DNA from: Bordetella petrii
GTDB lineage: Bacteria > Pseudomonadota > Gammaproteobacteria > Burkholderiales > Burkholderiaceae_B
Length of the DNA stretch: 64,000 nucleotides
Direction of reading: 5' to 3'
NCBI GenBank assembly: GCA_017745595.1
Contig: WMBV01000005.1
Span: 170,455 to 234,454, forward strand
The position numbers were made by a program, and so were the translations under genes. Under the pieces are notes generated by a model that saw nothing but the letters and a program-made list of their open reading frames with translations, did no database searches and was not told the DNA's origin. Below, one piece after another: positions 1 to 17,508 of this stretch. Each line of letters begins with the position of its first letter. Position 1 is the stretch's first letter.

Positions 1-841
1 CTGGTCGGTAGCGGCCTCGCACCTGTGGTTCGTGCTGGCCGCCCTGCAGATCGCGCTATGGATCGACCGCGCCATCTCCATCGGGCTGGTGCGCACGCTG
101 GTCAGCCGCGTGGGCGGCCGCGCGGTAACCGCCATGCTCCTGGCACTGCTGTTGCGCATCGTGCTGTGGGCCATGGCCGTGCTGGCCATGCTGGACAACC
201 TGGGCGTCAACATCACCGCGCTGGTGGCCAGCCTGGGCATCGGCGGCGTGGCCGTGGCGCTGGCGGTGCAGACAATACTGAGCGACCTGTTCGCGTCTAT
301 CGCCATCGGGCTGGACAAGCCATTCGAGGTCGGCGACTTCATCGTGTTCGGTTCGGTGGCGGGCAGCATCGAGCATATCGGCCTGAAGACGACACGCATC
401 CGCAGCCTGGGCGGCGAACAGATCGTGTGCTCGAACACCGAACTGCTCAAGCAGACCATCCAAAATTACAAGCGCATGCAACAACGGCGCATCGTGTTCG
501 GCTTTACCTTGTCGTACCGCACGCCGCCCGACGGCGTGGCCGCGGTGCCCGGCGTCGTGCGGCGCCAGATCGAGGCCGCGCCCGACACCAAATTCGACCG
601 CGCCCACCTGGCCAGCTTCGGCGAGAACGGCCTGGTGTTCGAGGCCGTGTACTACGTCATGGTCGCCGACTACAACCGCTACATGGACATCCAGCAGCAG
701 ATCAACCTGGGCCTGCTGCGCGAACTGGACGGCGCCGACATCGACTTCGCCGTCCCCGAACGGCGCGTGCGGCTGTCGCGGGACGTGGCGCGGGCCGATC
801 GGGCGGGCGATGGCCCGCCAGCAAGCCAGGCAGGTGTCTGA
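1..841 (+). CDS. MscS-family mechanosensitive channel, 5' end outside window
   Basis: The frame is open from the first base, so the true start lies upstream. The visible 279 residues hold the end of a membrane region, then the Gly/Ala-rich pore helix typical of MscS (LGIGGVAVALAVQTILSDLF), then the beta domain (GLDKPFEVGDFI) and the C-terminal alpha/beta domain. The family forms inner-membrane channels that open under tension and release solutes on osmotic downshock, a role that fits the trehalose/glucan operon that follows. The last residues (QAGV) and the stop codon come from a fragment of the palindromic repeat at 832-842, so the native C-terminus may have been altered. Family assignment is sure; subtype is not. 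Confidence 0.9.
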   Translation, partial: WSVAASHLWFVLAALQIALWIDRAISIGLVRTLVSRVGGRAVTAMLLALLLRIVLWAMAVLAMLDNLGVNITALVASLGIGGVAVALAVQTILSDLFASIAIGLDKPFEVGDFIVFGSVAGSIEHIGLKTTRIRSLGGEQIVCSNTELLKQTIQNYKRMQQRRIVFGFTLSYRTPPDGVAAVPGVVRRQIEAAPDTKFDRAHLASFGENGLVFEAVYYVMVADYNRYMDIQQQINLGLLRELDGADIDFAVPERRVRLSRDVARADRAGDGPPASQAGV

Positions 842-965
842 CCATGGCAAGCAGGTGTCTGACTCCCGCAGGGGGGTCAGACAAAGGCGAACAGGTGTCA
901 GACACCGCAGCGATGCCGCAGTCTGCCGTACCTCGGTGTCCGACACCCTGCGGGAGTCAGACACC
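832..965. repeat. Palindromic repeat cluster 1 (four full or partial copies)
   Basis: A fragment lies at 832-842, a degenerate unit at 854-883 (right arm damaged), a shortened palindrome at 894-906, and an intact 31-nt unit in reverse orientation at 935-965. The intact unit has outer arms GGTGTCCGAC and GTCAGACACC around a core ACCCTGCGGGA. The cluster lies between the channel gene and the glgA promoter. The first fragment supplies the stop codon of the upstream gene. Confidence 0.9.
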
Positions 966-1003
966 CGCACCTCTTCTTCCCCGTCTGCCCCTGCCCCCGC
1001 GCC

Positions 1004-1019
1004 GGGCACGCCGTTTGCG
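1004..1019 (+). promoter_or_regulatory. Sigma-54 (-24/-12) promoter of the glgA operon
   Basis: GGGCACG-CCGT-TTGCG matches the consensus TGGCACG-N4-TTGCA, with GG at 1005-1006 and GC at 1017-1018, exactly 12 bases apart. Transcription would begin near 1030, about 55 bases before glgA and downstream of repeat cluster 1. It would drive the eight-gene glucan/trehalose operon. Promoter activity is inferred. Confidence 0.75.
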
Positions 1020-1084
1020 TACTGGACGCCGGGCAACGAGAACGTCCCCTTTTATGCACGAACGGCACTCGCATGGGAGCAGTC

Positions 1085-2650
1085 ATGGCGCGAACAAGAA
1101 GCTTGATGGTGACATCCGAAGCGTTTCCTCTGGCCAAGACGGGCGGCCTGGGCGACGCGGTGACAGGCCTGGCGCGTGCACTGGGCCTGGCCGGCACCGA
1201 GGTCGGCATACTGATGCCGGCCTACCGGGGCGTGCTGGGCCACGTGGTGGGCGTGCGCCCTATCGCGCACCTGGCCGGCATGCCCGGCGGCGAAGCCACC
1301 CTGGTGGCGGCGCTGTGCCCCGCATCGGGCCTGCCGGTGTACCTGCTGTGCAACGATGCGCTGTACGACCGCGCCGGCCTGTACCTGGACGATGACGGGC
1401 AACCCTATGCCGACAACGCGCTGCGCTACGCGGCGCTGGCGCACGCGGCCGTGCGGCTGGCCGCCGGTCTGCCGGGCACGCGCCGCCCGGACATCCTGCA
1501 CGCGCAGGACTGGCATGCCGGCCTGGTGCCGCTGCTGGTGCGTGCCGCCGGGCTGCGCTATGTGAAGACCGTGCTCACCGTGCACAACCTGGCTTTCCAG
1601 GGCGTGTTCCCGCTGGACTGCGCCCGCGAACTGGGCGTGCCCGAAAACTATTGCACCGACGACGGCGCCCGTTATTACGGCCAGTTCAGTTTCCTGAAAG
1701 CGGGCCTGCGCTATGCCGACCGCATCACCACGGTCAGTCGCAACTACGCGCGGGAAATCCTGACCCCCGAGTTCGGCTGCGGACTGGACCCCTTGCTGCG
1801 TGCGCGCGCCGACGATCTGATCGCCATACCCAATGGCATCGACGATACGCTGTGGAACCCGGCCAGCGACCCGCACCTGGGTCGCCTGTGCTACAGCGCG
1901 CGCCACCCGGCCCGCAAAAGCCGCGCCAAGGCGGCGCTGCAGAAGGCCTTCGGCCTGCATGCCGATCGCGGCGCCCCGCTGCTGGCCATGGGCAGCCGGC
2001 TGACCGAGCAAAAAATGGCCGACGTCGCGGCCCAGGCCCTGCCCGAGGCCCTGGGGCGCCACCCCGCCCTGCAAGTGGCGATCATCGGCCGCGGCGAGCA
2101 CCGCTACGAACAGGCCCTGACCGAACTGGCCGCGCAATATCCCGGCCGCTGCGCCGTCCACATCGGATACGACGAAGCCACCGCGCATCGCCTGCATGCC
2201 GGCGCCGACATGCTGTTGCACGGCAGCCGCTTCGAACCCTTCGGACTGACGCCGCTGTACGCGATGCGCTACGGCACCGTCCCCATCGGCTCGCGCGTCG
2301 GCGGCATGGCGGACACCATCGTCGACCCGGGCGCGCAGGACGACGATCCCGCCATGCACGGCGCCACCGGCATTCTGTTCGACGGCGAACAGCCGCGCGA
2401 CATGGGCCAGGCAATCGACCGCGCGCTGCGCCTGTATGCGCGCCCGCCGGTCTGGCGCAGCATGCAGCGCAATGGCATGACCAGCGAGCTGGGCTGGGGG
2501 ACGGCGGTGCGGCCATACCTGAGCCTGTTCGAAAGCCTGACCGGCCATACCCAGCACGGCCAGGTGCCCGCGCCCGCGCTGCGTCCGGCGCCGGCGCCCG
2601 CGTACACGCGCCGCCCGCTCGACGGCATGGCTATCCCGGCGGCGTACTGA
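1085..2650 (+). CDS. glgA: Glycogen synthase GlgA (GT5)
   Basis: Transfers glucose from ADP-glucose onto alpha-1,4-glucan; in GlgE-pathway bacteria a related glucosyltransferase (GlgM, GT4) instead makes maltose-1-phosphate. The N-terminus carries the nucleotide-sugar motif KTGGLGDAV and the C-terminal half has SRFEPFGLTPLYAMRYG and a GGMADT loop, as in GT5 enzymes; the length (about 521 aa) is slightly over the usual 480. The ATG at 1085 is chosen because GGGAG lies 5-6 bases before it; an in-frame ATG at 1073 has no ribosome site. It is the first gene of the operon and ends 13 bases before glgE. No ADP-glucose pyrophosphorylase gene (glgC) is in the window. Confidence 0.95.
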   Translation: MARTRSLMVTSEAFPLAKTGGLGDAVTGLARALGLAGTEVGILMPAYRGVLGHVVGVRPIAHLAGMPGGEATLVAALCPASGLPVYLLCNDALYDRAGLYLDDDGQPYADNALRYAALAHAAVRLAAGLPGTRRPDILHAQDWHAGLVPLLVRAAGLRYVKTVLTVHNLAFQGVFPLDCARELGVPENYCTDDGARYYGQFSFLKAGLRYADRITTVSRNYAREILTPEFGCGLDPLLRARADDLIAIPNGIDDTLWNPASDPHLGRLCYSARHPARKSRAKAALQKAFGLHADRGAPLLAMGSRLTEQKMADVAAQALPEALGRHPALQVAIIGRGEHRYEQALTELAAQYPGRCAVHIGYDEATAHRLHAGADMLLHGSRFEPFGLTPLYAMRYGTVPIGSRVGGMADTIVDPGAQDDDPAMHGATGILFDGEQPRDMGQAIDRALRLYARPPVWRSMQRNGMTSELGWGTAVRPYLSLFESLTGHTQHGQVPAPALRPAPAPAYTRRPLDGMAIPAAY

Positions 2651-2663
2651 CACAGGGACACGC

Positions 2664-5912
<3,249 letters not shown>

Positions 5913-5926
5913 TACGCGGAGCCCTT

Positions 5927-9279
<3,353 letters not shown>

Positions 9280-9283
<4 letters not shown>

Positions 9284-11478
9284 ACAAGACGGCGCAGACC
9301 GCCCCACCCGGCCTGGAGCCGGCGCTGCAAGAGGCCCTGCTGGCGGGCCGCCATCCCGACGCCTTCGGCGTGCTGGGCCCGCACGCGGTGGGCGACCGCA
9401 CGGTGCTGCGGGTGCTGCTGCCCGGATCGCAGAGCGCGCAGGCCCTGTTCGCCGACGGCGCTACGCTGGACCTGCCGCCCGTGGGCGACGGCCTGTACGT
9501 GGCGGACATCACCCGCCATTGCGCCGCCGGGCGACCGGCGTACCGGCTGCGCGTGCGCTGGCCCGGCGGCGTCGAAGAACTCGACGACCCCTACGCCTAT
9601 GGCCCCTTGCTGGACGACACGCACCTGGGCATGCTGGCGCAGGGTTCGTGGCTGTATGCCGGACAATGCCTGGGCCCGCGCGCCTGCGAAATCGAGGGCG
9701 TGGCCGGCGTGCGCTTTTCGGTATGGGCGCCCAATGCCCGCCGCGTGGCGCTGCTGGGCGACTTCAACGGCTGGAACGGCCTGCGCCATGGCATGCGCCT
9801 GCGCCATACCGCCGGCGTCTGGGAAATCTTCGTGCCCGGCGTGGCGCCGCACAGCCGCTACAAGTACCAGATCCTGGGCGCCGACGGCGTCACCACGCTG
9901 CGGGCCGATCCCATGGCGCGCCAGACCGAGGCGCCGCCCGCCACGGCCTCGATCGTGCCCGATTTCAGCCCCTATGCCTGGAACGACGCGGCCTGGATGG
10001 ACGGCCGCGCCGCCCGCCACAGCCCCGACGCGCCGCTGGCCATCTATGAAGTGCACGTGGGCTCGTGGCTGGGCGAGTCCGTCTCGGGCCCGCTGTGGGA
10101 TCGCCTGGCCGAGCGCCTGCCGGCCTACGCCCGCGCGCTCGGCTTCACCCATATCGAACTGATGCCCATCATGGAGCATCCGTTCGGCGGATCGTGGGGT
10201 TATCAACCGCTGGGCATGTTCGCGCCCAGCGCCCGCTACGGCTCGCCGGCGGATTTCGCGCGCTTCGTCGACCAGTGCCACGCGGCGGGACTGGGCGTGA
10301 TACTGGACTGGGTGCCCGCGCACTTTCCCAACGATGCCCATGGGCTGGCGCGTTTCGACGGCACGGCGCTGTACGAATACGCCGACCCGCGCGAGGGCTT
10401 CCATCCCGACTGGAACACGCTGGTCTACAACCTGGGGCGCAACGAGGTCAAAGCCTACATGATCGCCAGCGCGCTGCACTGGCTGCGCGATTTCCACATC
10501 GATGGGCTGCGGGTCGATGCCGTGGCCTCGATGCTGTATCGCGACTACAGCCGCGCGCCCGGCGAATGGATACCCAACCGCTACGGCGGCCGCGAGAACC
10601 TGGAATCGGTCGATTTCCTGCGCGAACTGAATACGGTGGTGGCCTGCGAATGCCCGGGCGCCATCACCGTGGCCGAAGAGTCCACCGCCTGGCCCGGGGT
10701 GACCGCGCCCGCCGCGGATGGCGGGCTGGGGTTCGACTACAAATGGAACATGGGCTGGATGCACGACACGCTGCGCTACATGCGGCACGACCCGGTGCAT
10801 CGCCGCTACCACCATCACGACGTCACTTTCGGCATGGTGTATGCGTATTCAGAGCGCTACATCCTGCCGCTGTCGCACGACGAAGTGGTGCACGGCAAGG
10901 GCTCGCTGCTGGGCAAGATGCCGGGCAGCCATGCCGACCGCCTGGCGCAGCTGCGCCTGTACTACGGCTATATGTGGGCGCACCCGGGCAAGAAACTGCT
11001 GTTCATGGGCGGCGAAATCGCCCAGGAAAGCGAATGGAACCACGATGCCGCCATCGACTGGGGCCTGCTCGACGACCCGGCGCGGCGCGGCGTGCAGCGG
11101 CTGGTGGCCGACCTGAACCACCTGTATGCCGAGCTGCCCGAGCTGCACCGGCGCGACGCCGACCCGTCGGGCTTCGCGTGGATGGTGGGCGACGATGAAA
11201 CCAACAGCGTGCTGGCCTTTGTGCGCACCGACGGACAGCATCACGTGCTGGCCGTGTGCAACTTCACGCCGGTGGCGCGCCACGACTACCGCATCGGCGT
11301 GCCGCTGGCGGGGCGCTGGCGCGCGCGGATCAATACCGACGACGCGGCCTACGGCGGCACCGGGCTGGCCGGCCCGGTACTGGCCGATACGCAAGGCGCG
11401 CCGGCCCACGGCCAGGCGCAATCGCTGTCGCTGACGCTGCCGCCGCTGTCCATGCTGCTGCTGCGGCACGAGGGGTAA
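9280..11478 (+). CDS. glgB: 1,4-alpha-glucan branching enzyme GlgB
   Basis: Makes alpha-1,6 branches in the glucan built by GlgE/GlgA. 732 aa, the normal length for the two-CBM48 form. N-terminal CBM48 modules precede the GH13 barrel, which shows [11 protein letters not shown] (nucleophile Asp413), TVAEEST (acid Glu466/467) and [12 protein letters not shown]. Translation is coupled to treS through an ATGA overlap with GAGGAG upstream. The next gene, glgX, starts 2 bases after the stop. Confidence 0.96.
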
Positions 11479-11480
11479 TC

Positions 11481-13591
<2,111 letters not shown>

Positions 13592-13595
<4 letters not shown>

Positions 13596-15412
13596 ACCCC
13601 GCGCACTCCGCCCCGCTGCCCGCGCCGGTCGACGACACCCTGCCGACGTTCGGCGCGCATCTCATGCCCGACGGCACCACCCGCTTCCGCCTGTGGGCGC
13701 CATCGGCCCCGCCGGCCCTGGCCCTGGAAATCGAGGGCATGGCCCCCATCGCCCTGCGCCCCGACGCCCAGGGCTGGACGCAGGCTTGCGTGGCGTGCCC
13801 GCCCGGCACGCGCTACCGCTATCGGCTCGATGCCGACCGGACCGTGCCGGACCCCGCCTCGCGCCAGCAGGCCGACGACGTGCATGGCTACAGCATCGTC
13901 GCGCCGGCGGGCGGCTATGCCTGGTCGCATCCCGACTGGGCGGGCCGGCCGTGGGAACAGGCCGTCATCTATGAAGTGCACGCGGGGCTGGCCGGCGGCT
14001 TCGCGGGCCTGCGGCAACGCCTGCCGGAATGGGCGGCGCTGGGCGTCACCGTGCTGCAATTGATGCCCATCGCCGATTTCTCGGGGCAGCGCAACTGGGG
14101 CTATGACGGCGTGCTGCCCTTCGCGCCCGATACCAGCTACGGCACGCCGCTGCAGCTGAAAAAACTGATCGACACGGCCCATGGGCTGGGGCTGAGCGTG
14201 ATGCTGGACGTGGTCTACAACCATTTCGGTCCCGACGGAAACTATCTATCGGCCTACGCCCCGGAATTTTTCCGCGACGACATCCAGACCCCGTGGGGGC
14301 CGGCCATCGATTTCCGGCGGCCCGAGGTGTGCCGCTACTTCGAAGAAAACGCGCTGTACTGGCTGACGGAATATCGCTTCGACGGCCTGCGCCTGGACGC
14401 CGTGCACGCCATCGCCAATCCCGAATGGCTGCCGCGCCTGGCCCGCTACGTGCGCGGCCACATCCCGGCCGCGCGGCACGTTCATCTGGTCGTCGAAAAC
14501 GACGACAACCGCGCCTCGCTGCTCAGGAACGGCTACGACGCGCAATGGAATGACGACGGCCATCACGTGCTGCACCACTTGCTGACCGGCGAAACGCAGG
14601 GCTACTACGCCGACTATGCCCGCGAGCCGGCCGCCATGCTGGCGCGCTGCCTGGCCGAGGGCTTTGTCTACCAGGGCCAGCCCACCTTGCGCGATGCCGC
14701 GCGGCATCGCGGCGAGCCCTCGGCCGGGCTGCCGCCCACCGCATTCGTGCTGTTTCTGCAGAACCACGACCAGACCGGCAACCGCGCCTTCGGCGAGCGC
14801 CTGCTGGCCCTGGCGGCCCGGCGCCCCGCCGCGCTGCGCGCCGCCGTGGCCCTGCAATTGCTGGCCCCGCAAATCCCCTTGATATTCATGGGCGAAGAAC
14901 GCGGCTCGCCCGCGCCCTTTCTGTATTTCACCGACTATCGCGATCCGGCGCTGGCGCAGGCGGTGCGCGACGGCCGGCAGCGCGAGTTCGACCTGGCCGC
15001 CCAGGCCGGACCCGGCGCGGCCAAGACCCTGCCCGACCCGAATCAGGCGGCCACCTATGCCGCCAGCTACCCCTGGGTGGACAGCGCCGAAGCCGCCCAA
15101 TGGCACGACTATTACCAGGCCTTGCTGGCCGTGCGGCTGCGCATGATCGTGCCGCGCCTGGCAGGCGCGCGCGCCGAGGCCGCCAGCGTGCTGGGGCCGT
15201 CCGCGGTGGCCGCGCACTGGCGCATGAACGATGGCGCGCGCCTGTCGCTGTATGTGAACCTGGGCGACTCGGACGCGCGGGTGCCACAGCGGGAGCCGCC
15301 GGGCGACGGCGCCGTGCTGCTGTTCCAGAGCTGCGCCGAGGCCTACGAGGCACTGGGACGCGCATGCCTGCCCGCCGCATGCACGCTGTGCCTGCTGGAG
15401 GAGGCCCTATGA
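13592..15412 (+). CDS. treZ: Malto-oligosyltrehalose trehalohydrolase TreZ
   Basis: Releases free trehalose from maltooligosyltrehalose, the second step of the TreYZ route. 606 aa; CBM48-like N-terminus (FRLWAPSAPPALALEIEG), GH13 barrel with VIYEVHAGL, QRNWGYDGVLPFAPDTSYG, DVVYNHFGPDGNYL, FDGLRLDAVHAI (nucleophile Asp) and LVVENDDNR (acid Glu), and FLQNHDQTGNRAFG. The start at 13592 overlaps the glgX stop, and its own stop overlaps malQ (ATGA). Its partner treY is two genes downstream, after malQ. Confidence 0.95.
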
Positions 15413-17508
15413 AGCCCGGAGCGCCCGCCACCGACGCGCTGACTGCCCTGGCGGAAGCCGCCGGGGTGGCCCCGCGCTGGGTCGATGCCCATGGCCAGCC
15501 GCGCGAGGTGTCCGCCGACACCCTGCGCCCCGTGCTGGCCGCCATGGGCTTGCCGGCCGCCACGCCGGCGCAGGCGCGCGACAGCCTGGCCGCCCTGGAA
15601 CGCCCCGCCGCCGGGCCGCCCGCGCTGCGCGTCGCGACGGCGGGCGAGCGCCTGCGCGTGCCGGGCGCGCGCGCCCGCCGTTACCGAATCCAGTACGAGG
15701 ACGGCAGCCAGTACGACGGACAGACCGAAGACGACGATGGCCATGCCAGCCTGGCGGTTCCGGCCCGCCCCGGCTACCACAGCCTGGAGCTGGACGGGCA
15801 GTCGCAGGCCCTGGCCGTGGCGCCGCCCCGCTGCCCGTCGGCCGCCGAACTGCTGCAGCAAGAACGGCCGCGCGCCTGGGGGCTGGCGGCGCAGATCTAC
15901 AGCCTGCGCCGCGACGATCCGGCCGGCCATCCCGCCGCGGCCGGCTATGGCGATTTCGGCGCATTGGCCGAACTGGCCGGCCAGGCGGCCCGGCTGGGCG
16001 CCGACGCCTTGGCCATCAGTCCTGTACACGCCATGTTCAGTGCCGAGCCGGCGGCCTGCAGTCCCTATTCGCCCTCCAGCCGCCTGTTCCTGAACGCCCT
16101 GTACGCCGACCCCTGCGCGGTATTCGGCGCGGATGAAGTCCGCGCCGCCATGGCGGCGGTCGATGGCGGCGGCCGCGCGGCCGCGCTCGAGCAGGCCCCG
16201 CTGATCGATTGGCACGCCGCCGGCACGCTGCGCCTGGCCCTACTGCGCAAACTGTACGACGGCTTCGACCGCGCCGAGCCCGGCTTGCGCGCCGCCTGCG
16301 CGCGGTTCCGCCAGGCGGGCGGCGACGCGTTGCAGAGCCACGCCGTCTTCGAGGTCTTGCATGCGCGCCACCCCTGCGACTGGCGCGAGTGGCCCGGCAC
16401 GCTGCGCGATCCGGGCTCGCCGCGCACCCACGGCTTCGGCGCGGCGCACGAACAGGAAGTCGGCTTTCATGTTTTCATCCAGTGGCTGGCGCGCGCCAGC
16501 CTGGCCCGCGCCCAGGCCGACGCGCGCGGCGCGGGCATGCGCCTGGGCCTCATCGCCGACCTGGCGGTAGGCACCGACCCGCGCGGCAGCCACGCCTGGA
16601 GCCGGCAGGCCGACATCATCGAAGGCCTGTCGATCGGCGCGCCGCCCGACCTGTTCAACCCAAGCGGGCAACAATGGGGCCTGGCCGCGTTCTCGCCGCG
16701 CGCCCTGCGGCAGCACGGCTACGCGGCCTTCATCGAGATGCTGCGCGCGGTACTGGCCGACACCGGCGGCTTGCGGGTGGACCACATCCTGGGCCTGGCT
16801 CGCCTGTGGGTCGTGCCGCCCGGCGCACCGCCCGCCGCGGGCGCCTACCTGCGCTATCCGCTGGACGATCTGCTGCGGCTGCTGGCGCTCGAGGCCTGGC
16901 GCCATCAGGCCCTGATCGTGGGAGAAAACCTGGGCACTGTTCCGGCCGGCTTCAACGACCAACTGGCCCGGCACGGCATTCTGGGTACCAGCGTGCTGTG
17001 GTTCCAGACCGGCACCCCGGCCGCCGACGCGCCGCCCCAGTCGCGCGCCGCATTCCTGCCGCCGCGGGCCTGGCCCGCCGACGCCCTGGCCATGCCCGAC
17101 ACGCACGACCTGCCGACGCTGCGCGGCTGGTGGGAAGGCCGCGATCTGTATTGGCGCGAGCGGCTGCATCGCGAACCCGACGGCGCCCAGGCCCAGGCGA
17201 TCTGCCGGGCACGGCGCACCGCGCTGTGGTCCAGCCTGCGCGCGGCCGGCCTGGCGCGCGCGGGCGACCCGCCGCGCGATGCCCCGGTCGCGGCCATGCT
17301 GGGCTACGTGGCGGCAACGCCGGCACCGCTGATGCTGGCGCCGCTGGAAGACCTGGCCGCCGTGGCCGACCAGCCCAATCTGCCGGGCACGGTCACCCAG
17401 CATCCCAACTGGCGCCAGCGCCTGCCCGCCGCCACGCGTGGCCTGCTGCGCGAGCCCGCGCCGCGCGCCCGCATCGAGGCCATCAAGGCCGCCCGGAGCG
17501 CGCCATGA
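15409..17508 (+). CDS. malQ: 4-alpha-glucanotransferase MalQ (amylomaltase, GH77)
   Basis: Disproportionates maltooligosaccharides, lengthening short chains so they can serve TreY and GlgE. 699 aa, with an N-terminal extension common in proteobacterial MalQ, then GH77 signatures: SPYSPSSRLFLNALY, GGLRVDHILGLARLW (nucleophile Asp), LIVGENLGTVPAGF (acid Glu) and MPDTHDLPTLRGWW. ATG at 15409 is preceded by GGAGGAGG and overlaps the treZ stop. It sits between treZ and treY in the same operon. Confidence 0.95.
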   Translation: MKPGAPATDALTALAEAAGVAPRWVDAHGQPREVSADTLRPVLAAMGLPAATPAQARDSLAALERPAAGPPALRVATAGERLRVPGARARRYRIQYEDGSQYDGQTEDDDGHASLAVPARPGYHSLELDGQSQALAVAPPRCPSAAELLQQERPRAWGLAAQIYSLRRDDPAGHPAAAGYGDFGALAELAGQAARLGADALAISPVHAMFSAEPAACSPYSPSSRLFLNALYADPCAVFGADEVRAAMAAVDGGGRAAALEQAPLIDWHAAGTLRLALLRKLYDGFDRAEPGLRAACARFRQAGGDALQSHAVFEVLHARHPCDWREWPGTLRDPGSPRTHGFGAAHEQEVGFHVFIQWLARASLARAQADARGAGMRLGLIADLAVGTDPRGSHAWSRQADIIEGLSIGAPPDLFNPSGQQWGLAAFSPRALRQHGYAAFIEMLRAVLADTGGLRVDHILGLARLWVVPPGAPPAAGAYLRYPLDDLLRLLALEAWRHQALIVGENLGTVPAGFNDQLARHGILGTSVLWFQTGTPAADAPPQSRAAFLPPRAWPADALAMPDTHDLPTLRGWWEGRDLYWRERLHREPDGAQAQAICRARRTALWSSLRAAGLARAGDPPRDAPVAAMLGYVAATPAPLMLAPLEDLAAVADQPNLPGTVTQHPNWRQRLPAATRGLLREPAPRARIEAIKAARSAP

